Assembly (NCBI GenBank): GCA_031554215.1
Contig: JAVBKF010000150.1
Coordinates: forward strand, 1 to 19,945
Source: JAVBKE01 sp031554215
Lineage (GTDB): Bacteria > Bacillota > Bacilli > JARBTR01
Length of the DNA: 19,945 nucleotides
Direction: 5' to 3'
The notes under the pieces were generated by a model. It saw only the letters and a list, made by a program, of their open reading frames with translations. It was not told the origin of the DNA and ran no database searches. Positions 1 to 7,550 of this stretch are shown here, one piece after another. Numbering within the stretch: position 1 is the stretch's first letter; every line of letters begins with the position of its first letter. The position numbers and the translations under genes were made by a program.

Positions 1-69
1 ACAAGTTAGAATTTTTGAATTTAATTTTCTTTGGTTTGATGGTTTTAAAGCAAATAAATGGCGAGCCAC

Positions 70-177
70 GGATTTACACTGAGAGGTGACCATGCTACCA
101 TTTCAGGGGAGACAAGCCTCATTAAGGCTTGTCTCTTGGCGGTGAGGTGCATGGTCGCAGAGGCTCAGTGTCAATCC
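70..177. repeat. Imperfect 108-nt inverted repeat (long hairpin) beside the IS30 transposase
   Basis: Three nested complementary segments share one axis. The outer arms are 70-83 and 164-177 (14 bp, one mismatch). The middle arms are GACCATGC at 88-95 and GCATGGTC at 149-156, extended by ACC 97-99 with GGT 146-148. The inner stem is a perfect 11 bp, 109-119 with 125-135, around a 5-nt loop. It ends one base before the transposase stop codon. There is no U-tract on either side, so it is not a normal terminator. I compared it by eye with common Bacillota riboswitch motifs (TPP, SAM, lysine, FMN, Mg M-box, yybP-ykoY, c-di-AMP ydaO) and found no convincing match. It could be a structured RNA, a MITE-like repeat, or part of the insertion sequence end. 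Confidence 0.6.
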
Positions 178-1254
178 TCAAACTGCAAATGGAGTCCTTG
201 ATTCGGGCGCGTTACCAAATAGAATCCCCTGAATAAACAGTTCAAATAATTCATTTGGAGTACTGTATCCCAACCTTTTTCTTGGAAGATTATTGCACCA
301 ATTTTCAATGAATTCTATTAGTTCCAATGAGCAGTTATTCAGACTTTCTCCTTTTGGAATGAAGCGTCTTATTAAGCCGTTGTGATTTTCATTGATTGCT
401 CGTTCCCAAGATGAATACGGGTGTGCATAGTAGATCTTGGCGGTGCTGTCTTTCTCAAGACTAGATAATTCTGCAAATTCACTTCCGTTGTCCGCTGTGA
501 TTGTTTTAAAAACCTGATCGAATTTCTCGCCCCATTGTTTCCGAATATCTATCATCACTGATTGTACACTTTCGGCATTTTTTCCAGGTATTTTTACAAT
601 GATTTCTTTATTTGTGATCCTCTCTGTTAGCGTCAGTAGTACCGCCTCTTGCCCTTCTTTTTTTCCGATTACTGTGTCTATTTCCCAGTGTCCAATTTCT
701 TCTCTATCAGCTACTACAGTAGGTCTTTCTTCAATACTTTTTCCATATATCTTCTTGTTTTCTCTAGCCTGCTTAACCCTGTTTTTCCTTTTTACTTTTA
801 GAAGCAAATCAATATTTCTAGTTTTTAACATCTGAAGTTGAATGTAATTGTAGATTGTTTTGGTGCAGAGTGTCATTTTAAATCCTGCTGTTTTAAGCTT
901 GAAAGCAACCACATCAGGTGATAATTTGTTATTTAGAATTTCATTATCAATGTATGCAGCAACTTTAATATCTTGGCCTAACTTGATTCTGTCGCCACTT
1001 TTAGCTCTATTTTCATTGTAGATCCTTTGTCCAACATCAGGAAAGTACATCGTTGTGTATTCCATATTTGTTTTCAGTTGTTGGACTTTTCCTCGCTTTA
1101 TCTCACGACATATTGTTGCTCGATCTCTTGTGAGTTCTCGGAATATTTCTGAGGGAGTTTTTCCAATCTTCAACAGTATTTGAATTTGACTTCTTTCTTC
1201 TATGCTGAGATGTTTGAATCTTCTTTTCTTTGTGTTAGTATTAGGGATATCCAT
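178..1254 (-). CDS. IS30-family transposase (DDE)
   Basis: This 358-residue protein would carry out copy-out/paste-in transposition of its own element. The start is the ATG at 1254-1252 because GGAGGA lies 7 nt upstream; the frame stays open another 25 codons upstream but without a ribosome binding site. Residues about 14-60 form an N-terminal helix-turn-helix (LSIEERSQIQ, then TICREIKRG), typical of IS30. The catalytic triad is visible as D193 (EIDTVIG), D255 (TADNGSEF) and E289 (NENHNG). The second Asp and the Glu are 33 residues apart, as expected for the IS30 DD(33)E core. The usual ending PRKRLGYSTPNELFE is followed by about 20 residues (ending RTPFAV) that look unlike the family. They may be an extension into flanking DNA. 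The gene is otherwise intact, so the element could be active. Confidence 0.93.
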   Translation of the reverse strand: MDIPNTNTKKRRFKHLSIEERSQIQILLKIGKTPSEIFRELTRDRATICREIKRGKVQQLKTNMEYTTMYFPDVGQRIYNENRAKSGDRIKLGQDIKVAAYIDNEILNNKLSPDVVAFKLKTAGFKMTLCTKTIYNYIQLQMLKTRNIDLLLKVKRKNRVKQARENKKIYGKSIEERPTVVADREEIGHWEIDTVIGKKEGQEAVLLTLTERITNKEIIVKIPGKNAESVQSVMIDIRKQWGEKFDQVFKTITADNGSEFAELSSLEKDSTAKIYYAHPYSSWERAINENHNGLIRRFIPKGESLNNCSLELIEFIENWCNNLPRKRLGYSTPNELFELFIQGILFGNAPESRTPFAV

Positions 1255-1266
1255 TGTGTTTCCTCC

Positions 1267-1296
1267 GTTATAAGTTGTTTGCAAACTTATTATAAC
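1267..1296 (-). promoter_or_regulatory. 30-bp imperfect palindrome overlapping the transposase -10 region
   Basis: The 7-bp arms GTTATAA and TTATAAC flank a perfect 10-bp palindrome GTTTGCAAAC. On the minus strand the outer arm contains TATAAT (1289-1294), about 35 nt upstream of the transposase ATG, so it can serve as the -10 box. No good -35 box is visible. The dyad lies between the -10 box and the Shine-Dalgarno sequence. It could be an operator or an RNA hairpin limiting transposase expression; this role is inferred from position only. Confidence 0.35.
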
Positions 1297-1461
1297 CAGG
1301 AATTCACTTTGGATTTTTTCTTGTTGCATTTCATTTTACAACTAAGCAACTTATTTCAAGTACTAAATTGTGAACCTTTTACGAACAACAAGATTGTCTT
1401 TCGGATAAAGGCGCTTTTCTATAAGAGGATTGCACATAAGCAAATAATTAAATAAATAAAT

Positions 1462-1503
1462 ACCACCAATTTGTCCATGACGACCATGTGACAAATTGGT
1501 GGT
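1462..1503 (-). terminator. Rho-independent terminator of the opp operon
   Basis: A perfect 14-bp stem (1462-1475 with 1490-1503) encloses a loop whose CATG ends can pair for 4 more bp. On the minus strand it is followed by a U-rich run (TATTTATTTATT). It begins just after the oppF stop codon. Confidence 0.88.
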
Positions 1504-1509
1504 GTATGA

Positions 1510-2544
1510 TTACAATGATTCAGCAACTTCTCTGGCATCTTTGGCAAGCGTTTCTGCATAATGACAAGCAACAAAATGATCCTTAGCCACTTCACGTAAA
1601 ACTGGTTCCTCACTCGCGCATCGCTCTGTCGCAAACGGACATCGGCTACGAAAACGACAACCGGATGGAATCACTAGTGCACTTGGCAATTCACCAGTCA
1701 CTTCAGCCTCAGCAAAACTGCGTGCCTTTTTCGGATCAGGAATCGGAATCGCTGCCAAAAGCACCTTCGTATAAGGATGAAGTGGACGCAAATACAACTC
1801 ATCGCTTGGTGAAATCTCCATGATCTTCCCTAAATACATCACAGCAACCCGATCAGAAATATGGCGAACCATCGATAAATCATGGGCAACAAACAAATAA
1901 GTCAATCCAAACTCGTCCTGTAAATCCTCGAGCAAGTTAATCACCTGTGCCTGAATAGAAACATCGAGCGCCGATATCGCCTCGTCACACAGAATAAATT
2001 CCGGTTGAACAGACAAAGCGCGCGCAATCCCAATCCGCTGCCGTTGTCCGCCACTAAACTCATAAGGAAACTTATTCATATCCGCACGCTTCAGTCCAAC
2101 CTTTTCAAGAATCGTTGCAACCTTCTCCAGCTTTTCCGGTTCGGGCAACTTCATATGAATATCAATCGGTTCAGAAATAATCTCTGCAACCGTCATATTT
2201 GGATTCAAAGCCGAATAAGGGTCCTGAAAAATACTTTGCATCCTTTTGCGATACGGCTGGAGCTCTTTGGAGTTCAACCCCGTCAGCTCTTGCCCAGCAA
2301 ACAACACCTTGCCATCCGTCGCATCATACAACTGCGTAATCGTCCGTCCAAGTGTTGACTTACCGCACCCAGACTCGCCAACAAGCCCAAACGTCTCACC
2401 CTTCTTGATGGTGAAAGTCACACCATCGACCGCTTTTGTAAACGCCTTCACTTGTCCAAAGAAATTCTTCTCCGAAACAAAATACTTCTTCAAATCACGC
2501 ACATCAATTAAATCAGTTGAACGAGCGGTATCATCTCTGCTCAT
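1510..2544 (-). CDS. oppF: Oligopeptide/dipeptide ABC transporter ATP-binding protein OppF
   Basis: This is the second ATPase of the peptide importer, acting at the cytoplasmic face of the OppB-OppC channel. The 344 residues show a Walker A motif GESGCGKST at 56-64, the ABC signature FSGGQRQR, Walker B ILCDEAISALD, and a switch His in LFVAHDLSMV. The C-terminal oligopeptide-transporter tail carries the cysteine pattern CRFRSRCPFATERC, which in this subfamily can hold an iron-sulfur cluster. The ATG overlaps the oppD stop by 4 nt (ATGA), indicating translational coupling. The length is normal and all ATPase motifs are intact. It is the last gene of the operon, directly before the terminator. 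OppF and DppF cannot be separated by sequence reading; transport of nickel or another small ligand is possible but less likely. Confidence 0.93.
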   Translation of the reverse strand: MSRDDTARSTDLIDVRDLKKYFVSEKNFFGQVKAFTKAVDGVTFTIKKGETFGLVGESGCGKSTLGRTITQLYDATDGKVLFAGQELTGLNSKELQPYRKRMQSIFQDPYSALNPNMTVAEIISEPIDIHMKLPEPEKLEKVATILEKVGLKRADMNKFPYEFSGGQRQRIGIARALSVQPEFILCDEAISALDVSIQAQVINLLEDLQDEFGLTYLFVAHDLSMVRHISDRVAVMYLGKIMEISPSDELYLRPLHPYTKVLLAAIPIPDPKKARSFAEAEVTGELPSALVIPSGCRFRSRCPFATERCASEEPVLREVAKDHFVACHYAETLAKDAREVAESL

Positions 2545-3527
2545 GCATCAGCACCTACTTTCTCTGCTACCCAGCATTTTGAACGCTGAGTTTCAGAAAA
2601 TGACACAAACGGTGGTGCCTCTCCGCAACGATCAAATGCATAATCACAACGATCAGCAAACGGGCACCCGTGCGGGATCTGCCCAGCGCTCGGCGCATTA
2701 CCACGAATCGCCTGTAACCGGTGATGCTCTCCCTCATCGAGCCTAGGAATTGAAGCAAGCAGCGCCTTCGTATAAGGATGCTTCGGATGATAGAAAATCT
2801 CCTCCGTCGTCCCTTCCTCCATCACTTCACCCGCATACATGACAACAATTCGGCTACATAACCCGGCAACAAGTCCAAGATCATGCGTAATCAGCACAAC
2901 CGTCAGCTCCCTTTCGATCTGGAGCTTCTTAATCAAGGCAACGATTTGCGCCTGAATCGTTACATCCAGTGCCGTCGTTGGCTCATCAGCAATCAGAAGC
3001 TCTGACTGACAAGCAATCGCCATCGCAATCAACACCCGTTGTCGCATCCCACCACTAAATTCATGCGGATACTGCTTCATCCGTTGCTCAGGTGCAGAAA
3101 TCCCTACTGCTTGCAAAATCGCAAGTGCCTCACGAACCGCTTCCTTCCGGCTTAAATTCCGTACTCGAATCAACACATCCAGTACATGATTGCCAATCGT
3201 CTTTAGCGGATTAAGCGCAGTCATTGGGTCCTGAAATATCATCGCCATTTTGTGACCACGAATTTGATTGAATGCCTTCTCATTCAGCCCCTGTAACGAA
3301 GCACCATTCAACAAAATTTCACCATGGTCGATCTTGGCACCCCGCGGAAGAATCCCCATCACCGACTTCATCAAGATACTTTTTCCGCTGCCTGATTCAC
3401 CAACGATACCAAGAATCTCGCCCTTATTCACATGCAGACGTACACCACGAATTGCCGGTACCGGCACCTTTCCTTGGTAAAAATTCGTCCGCAAATCATT
3501 TATCTCTAATAATTTAGTCATACCCAT
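2541..3527 (-). CDS. oppD: Oligopeptide/dipeptide ABC transporter ATP-binding protein OppD
   Basis: This is the first ATPase of the peptide importer and partners OppF. The 328 residues show Walker A GESGSGKS at 43-50 followed by Ile-Leu rather than Thr, a variation seen in this subfamily. Other motifs are FQDPMTALNP after the Q-loop, signature FSGGMRQR, Walker B LLIADEPTTALD and switch His in LITHDLGLV. The C-terminal cysteine motif CPFADRCDYAFDRC is typical of OppD/DppD. The chosen ATG at 3527 has AAAGGA 8 nt upstream; a second ATG two codons later is possible. The start overlaps the oppC stop by one base (TAATG) and the end overlaps oppF by 4 nt, so the ATPase genes are tightly coupled to the permease genes. 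Confidence 0.93.
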   Translation of the reverse strand: MGMTKLLEINDLRTNFYQGKVPVPAIRGVRLHVNKGEILGIVGESGSGKSILMKSVMGILPRGAKIDHGEILLNGASLQGLNEKAFNQIRGHKMAMIFQDPMTALNPLKTIGNHVLDVLIRVRNLSRKEAVREALAILQAVGISAPEQRMKQYPHEFSGGMRQRVLIAMAIACQSELLIADEPTTALDVTIQAQIVALIKKLQIERELTVVLITHDLGLVAGLCSRIVVMYAGEVMEEGTTEEIFYHPKHPYTKALLASIPRLDEGEHHRLQAIRGNAPSAGQIPHGCPFADRCDYAFDRCGEAPPFVSFSETQRSKCWVAEKVGADA

Positions 3528-4381
3528 TACGAATTTCCTTTCGTTTTCGGTTCAAAAGCAACCCGGAAAACCTCGCCCAATTTGCTGAAAGAATACACGG
3601 TCATCACAATCAGTAGCCCAGGAATAAACGCTACATAAAGTGCCTCGCCTTGAGCATTGTTTAACATACTTCCCCAAGAAGAATTGGGTTCCTGAATCCC
3701 AAGCCCGAGAAAACTAAGCGTAGACTCCATCATAATTGCACTCGCAATCGTGCTCGTCACTGCAATAATCAAGGTAGGCAAAATCGACGGAATCACATGT
3801 TTCACAATCACCTGTAGATGCGATTGTCCTGAAGCCTGTGCATACAAAACATACTCCCGCTCTTTCACCGACAAAGTCTCAGCTCGAATTAACCGAGCAG
3901 TGCCCATCCAAGTTAAAAATCCAATCACCATGACAATCGTTTTCAGCCCTGGTCCAATGAGCACACTGGCAACAGTCACCAAAATAATCCATGGAATCGA
4001 ACTCAGCACATCAACTGCGCGCATCAGCAGATTATCAATCCAGCCGCCAAAATAGCCACTGACCGTACCAACAAGTAGTCCCATCATTACTGAAATGAGC
4101 ATCGCTGTCAGCCCAACAAGTAAGGATACACGACCACCATAGAAAGCTCTTGTCAAATAGTCACGCCCAAGATCATCCGTTCCGCCCCAGTGACTAGCAC
4201 TTGGTCCTGAAGAAATCTCCGTTAAATCCTGTGCAGCTGGATCATACGGTGATAGAAATGCAAATACAGAAAACAAAATAATGAATAAAAGCACAATTAC
4301 TGAGGCAAAAGCGAGCTTATTTCGCAGTAACTCATGCTTCATATTTTGCAAGCGACGATTGTCACGCAAGTTCACACACAT
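3527..4381 (-). CDS. oppC: Oligopeptide/dipeptide ABC transporter permease OppC (5' end probably displaced by a frameshift)
   Basis: This is the inner-membrane permease that forms the channel with OppB. The 284-residue frame has a first membrane helix at about 22-45 (LAFASVIVLLFIILFSVF), then the family segment WGGTDDLGRDYLTRAFYGGR, further helices, and the cytoplasmic EAA-type loop that contacts the ATPases (AQASGQSHLQVIVKHVIPSI). The ATG at 4381 has no convincing ribosome binding site. Its first codons (M-C-V-N-L-R-D) overlap the end of an upstream 65-codon frame (4569-4372) in another frame. Deleting one TG from the ATGTGTGTG run would join the two into one protein of about 348 residues that starts directly after oppB with a good Shine-Dalgarno. 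I infer an ancestral longer OppC split by a 2-nt insertion. The frame given could still be made from an internal start or by coupling, since it keeps all transmembrane segments. Confidence 0.82.
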   Translation of the reverse strand: MCVNLRDNRRLQNMKHELLRNKLAFASVIVLLFIILFSVFAFLSPYDPAAQDLTEISSGPSASHWGGTDDLGRDYLTRAFYGGRVSLLVGLTAMLISVMMGLLVGTVSGYFGGWIDNLLMRAVDVLSSIPWIILVTVASVLIGPGLKTIVMVIGFLTWMGTARLIRAETLSVKEREYVLYAQASGQSHLQVIVKHVIPSILPTLIIAVTSTIASAIMMESTLSFLGLGIQEPNSSWGSMLNNAQGEALYVAFIPGLLIVMTVYSFSKLGEVFRVAFEPKTKGNS

Positions 4382-4569
4382 CTACCCCTTCCTAGTTTCA
4401 TTTGATCATAACGCCGCGCAGTCCTAATTTGCAGCATCAGCTTGAACGAAAATTGTTCATATCTAGCACAAAGCCATCTACTAGATTCCTGCCAACGCTG
4501 GAATAAATTTAAATAATATTGCGCCACCAAATCTGTGAGCAGGGGCAATCTCTTTTCATTACGCACCAT
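4372..4569 (-). pseudogene. Displaced N-terminal segment of oppC (65 codons)
   Basis: The ATG lies one base after the oppB stop codon and is preceded by AAGGGG about 10 nt upstream, so this frame is well placed for translation. The product is basic and aromatic-rich (for example RTARRYDQMKLGRG), has no signal peptide or hydrophobic helix, and matches no standalone protein I know. Its stop codon lies in an ATGTGTGTGA run that also contains the start used for the downstream oppC frame. Removing one TG gives ...RGRCV-NLRDNRRL... in one frame. The simplest reading is that this is the cytoplasmic N-terminus of OppC cut off by a dinucleotide insertion. A real leader peptide coupling oppB to oppC, or a sequencing error, would look the same. 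Confidence 0.6.
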
Positions 4570-4570
4570 A

Positions 4571-5524
4571 TTATTTAATCCCCTTTATCCGAGGATCAAT
4601 CACCATATAGAGAATATCAGCTAGTAAATTTCCGATAATCACAAGTGTCGAAGACAACAATAGCACCGCCATAATCACAGGATAATCGAACCCCTTAATC
4701 GCCGTCACAAAGTATTGTCCGACACCCGGCCAAGCAAATACAGTCTCAGTCACGACCGCACCTGTAACAAGCATCGGCAAACTCATTCCGAATAGCGTCA
4801 CAACAGGCAACAACACGTTACGAAGCACATGCTTCTTCATAATGTTAAACTTCGATTCACCAAAGGCAGATTGTACCATCACATAATCCTCATTTAACTG
4901 ACCAATCGTAGACGACCGAATATAGCGAATCTGCTCTGGCATAATCGACAACGTCAATACCGCCACAGGCAAAATCATATGGTGCAGTAAATCGGCAAAA
5001 TTCTCCTCCACACCAGGCGTGTACATACCTGAAATCGGAAAAATTTGCAATTGAAATGATAGAAAGTAAATAGCGAGCAGCGCCAACCAAAATGGTGGGA
5101 TCGAAATCCCAAACAAACTGAACCCATCAATTAATTTATCGACCAGCTTACCGTGTTTTGCACCAGCATACAAGCCTAGAATAATCGACAATAGTAACGC
5201 CAAAATAAATGCAGGAAGCACAATCATTATCGTATTCGTCACACGAACCGCTAGCTCCTCCGACACACTCGCATGGTTGACAATCGAATAACCAAAATCC
5301 CCATGCAACACATTACCCAGCCAATAGAAGTATTGCTTATAAATTGGTTCATCCAGTCCATATTGCTCCTTCATATTTTCAACAGTTTCCGCTGACATAT
5401 TCGGTGTTGTAATCGAATCGACAGCATCATACGGCGCAATTTGGATGAGAAAAAAACAGATAATAGAAACCAAAAATAAAAGCGGAATCGCTTTTAAAAT
5501 TCGTTTAATGATAAATTGTAGCAC
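4571..5524 (-). CDS. oppB: Oligopeptide/dipeptide ABC transporter permease OppB
   Basis: This is a 317-residue inner-membrane permease of the peptide importer. A first helix lies at about 9-31 (ILKAIPLLFLVSIICFFLI), followed by the extracytoplasmic segment YGLDEPIYKQYFYWLGNVLHGDFGYS that is characteristic of OppB/DppB, then five more hydrophobic segments. The EAA loop is visible as VMVQSAFGESKFNIMKKHVLRNVLLPV. The protein ends IDPRIKG, the usual OppB terminus. The start is a GTG at 5524, chosen because GGGAGG lies 6 nt upstream; an ATG four bases earlier is in another frame. It is separated from oppA by 88 nt holding an attenuator-like hairpin. Length and topology are normal. Confidence 0.92.
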   Translation of the reverse strand: MLQFIIKRILKAIPLLFLVSIICFFLIQIAPYDAVDSITTPNMSAETVENMKEQYGLDEPIYKQYFYWLGNVLHGDFGYSIVNHASVSEELAVRVTNTIMIVLPAFILALLLSIILGLYAGAKHGKLVDKLIDGFSLFGISIPPFWLALLAIYFLSFQLQIFPISGMYTPGVEENFADLLHHMILPVAVLTLSIMPEQIRYIRSSTIGQLNEDYVMVQSAFGESKFNIMKKHVLRNVLLPVVTLFGMSLPMLVTGAVVTETVFAWPGVGQYFVTAIKGFDYPVIMAVLLLSSTLVIIGNLLADILYMVIDPRIKGIK

Positions 5525-5550
5525 TCATTTCCTCCCTTTCCACAGCTAGC

Positions 5551-5589
5551 GATGAAAAATCCCACCTCCAAGAATCTAAAGGCAGGATT
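5551..5589 (-). terminator. Attenuator-like hairpin between oppA and oppB
   Basis: On the minus strand AAUCCUGCCU (5589-5580) pairs over 10 bp with AGGUGGGAUU (5567-5558), including two G-U wobbles, around a 12-nt loop, and runs directly into UUUUUC. It has the shape of a weak intrinsic terminator. Partial termination here would give more binding protein than membrane components, which is common for ABC importers. Because of the G-U pairs it is functional only as minus-strand RNA. Confidence 0.65.
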
Positions 5590-5612
5590 GATCAGCGTTT
5601 CTTATTTAAACA

Positions 5613-7187
5613 CTATTTGTAATATAATTTCGACATATCTTCAAACGTATATACTGGCACAAGTCCAGCGTCCTCAATACCTGCTAAATCCTTATTGAAG
5701 CCCATCACACGTTTGTTCTCCACTAGAGGAATGATTGCACAGTCCTCAATGACCATCTTCTGGACATCTTCGTAGATTTGCTCTCGCGCTTTCTCATCAG
5801 ATTCCGTGCGGCCTTTGGTAAATAACGCATCCACTTCTGGATTGCTATAATTAAAATAGTTTGCACTTCCATCCGTTACAAACAACGGATTAAAAATATC
5901 AGGATCAATTCCCATGACATAACCGTTGAGGAACATATCAAATTCCGCTTCACCCGAACTCAGCTGATTAATCAGTGCCGGTCCTTCCATTGCCATCAGT
6001 TCAACCGTGATCCCTACTTCTTTCAAATCCTGCTGAATGACAGCAGCTTGTTGCACTTGATCAGGTCTTGATGACGTATAAGCCAGTTTCAACGTTGGTT
6101 TCTCTCCAGCAAGTAATTCCTTCGCTTTCTTCACATCATGTTCACGCTTATTCACATCATTTGTTTGATACGTTGCTGTGCTTGGTAAGAACGAGTAAGC
6201 AGTTGTGTAATACTCTTCTGACGTATAAGCCGCTTTGTTCACATCGTCACGATTAATTCCGTAAGCAACCGCTTCACGCACTGCCTGATCTTGAACAGCC
6301 GGTGATGCCATGTTAAATCCTAGGTAGCCAATCCGACCCTCTGTATAACTTTCAATTTGAATATTTTCATCATCCTTCAACTTCTCAGCATCTTTCGGTA
6401 AAACGTTTAACGCATCCACTTCACCAGACTGCAATGCCAGCATGGCTGTATTCGGGTCTTGCATAATTTTATAAACAACTGTTGGAATCTTTGGTTCTCC
6501 CAAGAAATAATCTTCATTCTTCGTCATCGTTAAACTGTCACCAGCCTTGTACGAATCGAACTTATAAGGACCAGTACCAACAGGACTTGCATTCTTCTCG
6601 CTGTTAGCAAAATTCGTTTCACCCTCATAAATATGCTTTGGCATAATGAAGATATTGCTAAACGACTCCATTGCTGACATACTCGGTTCAGGTAATTTAA
6701 ACTCAACCGTATAGTCATCAACTTTCGTTACTTGAACTGGCTGATCATCAAATATCAATTGACCATACGCCCAACCGCCGTTCTCTACTTTCATCATTTG
6801 CTCATATGTAAAGACAACATCGTCAGCTGTAAACGGCTCACCATCATGCCATTTCACATCTTGACGTAATTTCGCTGTGTACGTCATAAAGTCACTTGAT
6901 GGTGTCATACTCTCTGCTAGAAAATATTCAACATCATCGGGACCATTATACATATATAACGGTGAATACATCGCTTTCACTGCCATTAAACCGTAACGAT
7001 CGCTCGTTGTAATGGTATTGATTGAATTTCCTGGATCACCATCAATTGCGTAGACAAATGTTTCTTTTGTCGATCCTGAACTTGATTTTTTGTCTGTTTC
7101 TTTATCATCACTAGCACCACAGCCAGACAGAAACACGGACGCTACAAGCATCATTGCTATCAGGTTGAGTAAGGTTTTTTTCTTCAA
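5613..7187 (-). CDS. oppA: Peptide-binding lipoprotein OppA (family 5 solute-binding protein)
   Basis: This is the extracellular substrate-binding protein of the peptide importer, anchored to the membrane by lipid. The 524-residue protein starts with a lipoprotein signal (MKKK, hydrophobic core about 6-20) and lipobox LSGC with Cys23. A Ser/Lys-rich linker follows, then the SBP_bac_5 fold. Recognisable family segments are LRQDVKWHDGEPFTADDVVF, the region around SPVGTGPYKFDSY, and VREAVAYGINRDDV. The start codon is TTG at 7187: AAGGAG lies 8 nt upstream and no in-frame ATG gives a proper signal peptide. It heads the operon behind a TTGACA/TATCAT promoter and is followed by a hairpin that should lower downstream expression. 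The exact ligand (di-, oligo- or signal peptides) cannot be told from sequence. Confidence 0.93.
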   Translation of the reverse strand: MKKKTLLNLIAMMLVASVFLSGCGASDDKETDKKSSSGSTKETFVYAIDGDPGNSINTITTSDRYGLMAVKAMYSPLYMYNGPDDVEYFLAESMTPSSDFMTYTAKLRQDVKWHDGEPFTADDVVFTYEQMMKVENGGWAYGQLIFDDQPVQVTKVDDYTVEFKLPEPSMSAMESFSNIFIMPKHIYEGETNFANSEKNASPVGTGPYKFDSYKAGDSLTMTKNEDYFLGEPKIPTVVYKIMQDPNTAMLALQSGEVDALNVLPKDAEKLKDDENIQIESYTEGRIGYLGFNMASPAVQDQAVREAVAYGINRDDVNKAAYTSEEYYTTAYSFLPSTATYQTNDVNKREHDVKKAKELLAGEKPTLKLAYTSSRPDQVQQAAVIQQDLKEVGITVELMAMEGPALINQLSSGEAEFDMFLNGYVMGIDPDIFNPLFVTDGSANYFNYSNPEVDALFTKGRTESDEKAREQIYEDVQKMVIEDCAIIPLVENKRVMGFNKDLAGIEDAGLVPVYTFEDMSKLYYK

Positions 7188-7231
7188 AATGATCTCTCCT
7201 TATGATTGTTATTCACTACATTTTAACTACA

Positions 7232-7261
7232 ATGATACGCTTCTACTAGGGGCAATGTCAA
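7232..7261 (-). promoter_or_regulatory. Sigma-A promoter of the opp operon
   Basis: On the minus strand TTGACA (7261-7256) is separated by 18 bp from TATCAT (7237-7232). The -10 box lies about 45 nt upstream of the oppA TTG start. No operator is obvious around it. Confidence 0.7.
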
Positions 7262-7338
7262 TTAACACTTTTACGAGTGGAACCTTACAACAGATGTGAA
7301 CAAACCTAGTATTTCAGCTTGTAATAAGGTGCAACGCT

Positions 7339-7487
7339 CCCCTACCCAATGAACTAAATAGCTCCTTGAGTACCGCCTGCAAAGCAATCACTACGCTCAT
7401 GCTGATTCACATAAATAGTAACGACAATTAGCGACAAGTGCAGCACGCAACCACTTTGAATCATGATGAAGCAGTTTTGGGTAGGGG
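7339..7487. repeat. Widely spaced inverted repeat with inner arms, possible structured RNA
   Basis: CCCCTACCCAA at 7339-7349 is perfectly complementary to TTGGGTAGGGG at 7477-7487. Inside it, TGATTCA (7403-7409) pairs with TGAATCA (7457-7463), and the flanking bases extend this to 10 of 12 positions. Together they would fold into a coaxial structure of about 150 nt. No known RNA family was recognised. Confidence 0.4.
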
Positions 7488-7510
7488 TACAGGGGAATCT
7501 CAATCAGCCA

Positions 7511-7550
7511 ATGAAATCAGGCCCCTATTACTAGGGTCTCCTAATTTCAT
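7511..7550. repeat. Stem-loop downstream of fhuG
   Basis: The arms 7511-7521 and 7540-7550 pair over 11 bp with one mismatch (a wobble in one orientation). An inner CCCT (7523-7526) pairs with AGGG (7533-7536) around a 6-nt loop. It lies about 50 nt after the fhuG stop codon. Neither strand shows a U-tract after it, so it may stabilise the 3' end of the transcript rather than terminate it. Confidence 0.5.

Larger units (their letters stand above)
162..1441 (-). mobile_element. IS30-family insertion sequence, boundaries tentative
   Basis: The element is defined by the IS30-type transposase at 178-1254. The limits given are only a proposal. Forward-strand 162-179 resembles the reverse complement of 1425-1441, and both share the 8-mer CAATCCTC next to a related GTG-containing stretch, in the inverted orientation expected of terminal repeats. 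The match is short and gapped, and the implied length of about 1.28 kb is slightly long for IS30 elements. No target duplication could be identified. The C-terminal tail of the transposase looks atypical, so the left end could instead lie inside the reading frame near position 240. Confidence 0.35.

Noticed and set aside
70..177. Possible TPP, lysine, SAM, M-box or yybP-ykoY riboswitch, or a terminator.
   Set aside because: The diagnostic conserved loops of these classes are missing and no U-tract follows on either strand.
58..201. A 47-codon plus-strand frame running through the 70-177 hairpin.
   Set aside because: It has no ribosome binding site, its sequence is dictated by the palindrome, and the product resembles nothing known to me.
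238..1380. GTTCA plus AATT similarity between 240-262 and the reverse complement of about 1355-1377 as IS30 terminal repeats.
   Set aside because: The match needs large gaps and would put the element end inside the transposase frame, so it is not strong enough to call.
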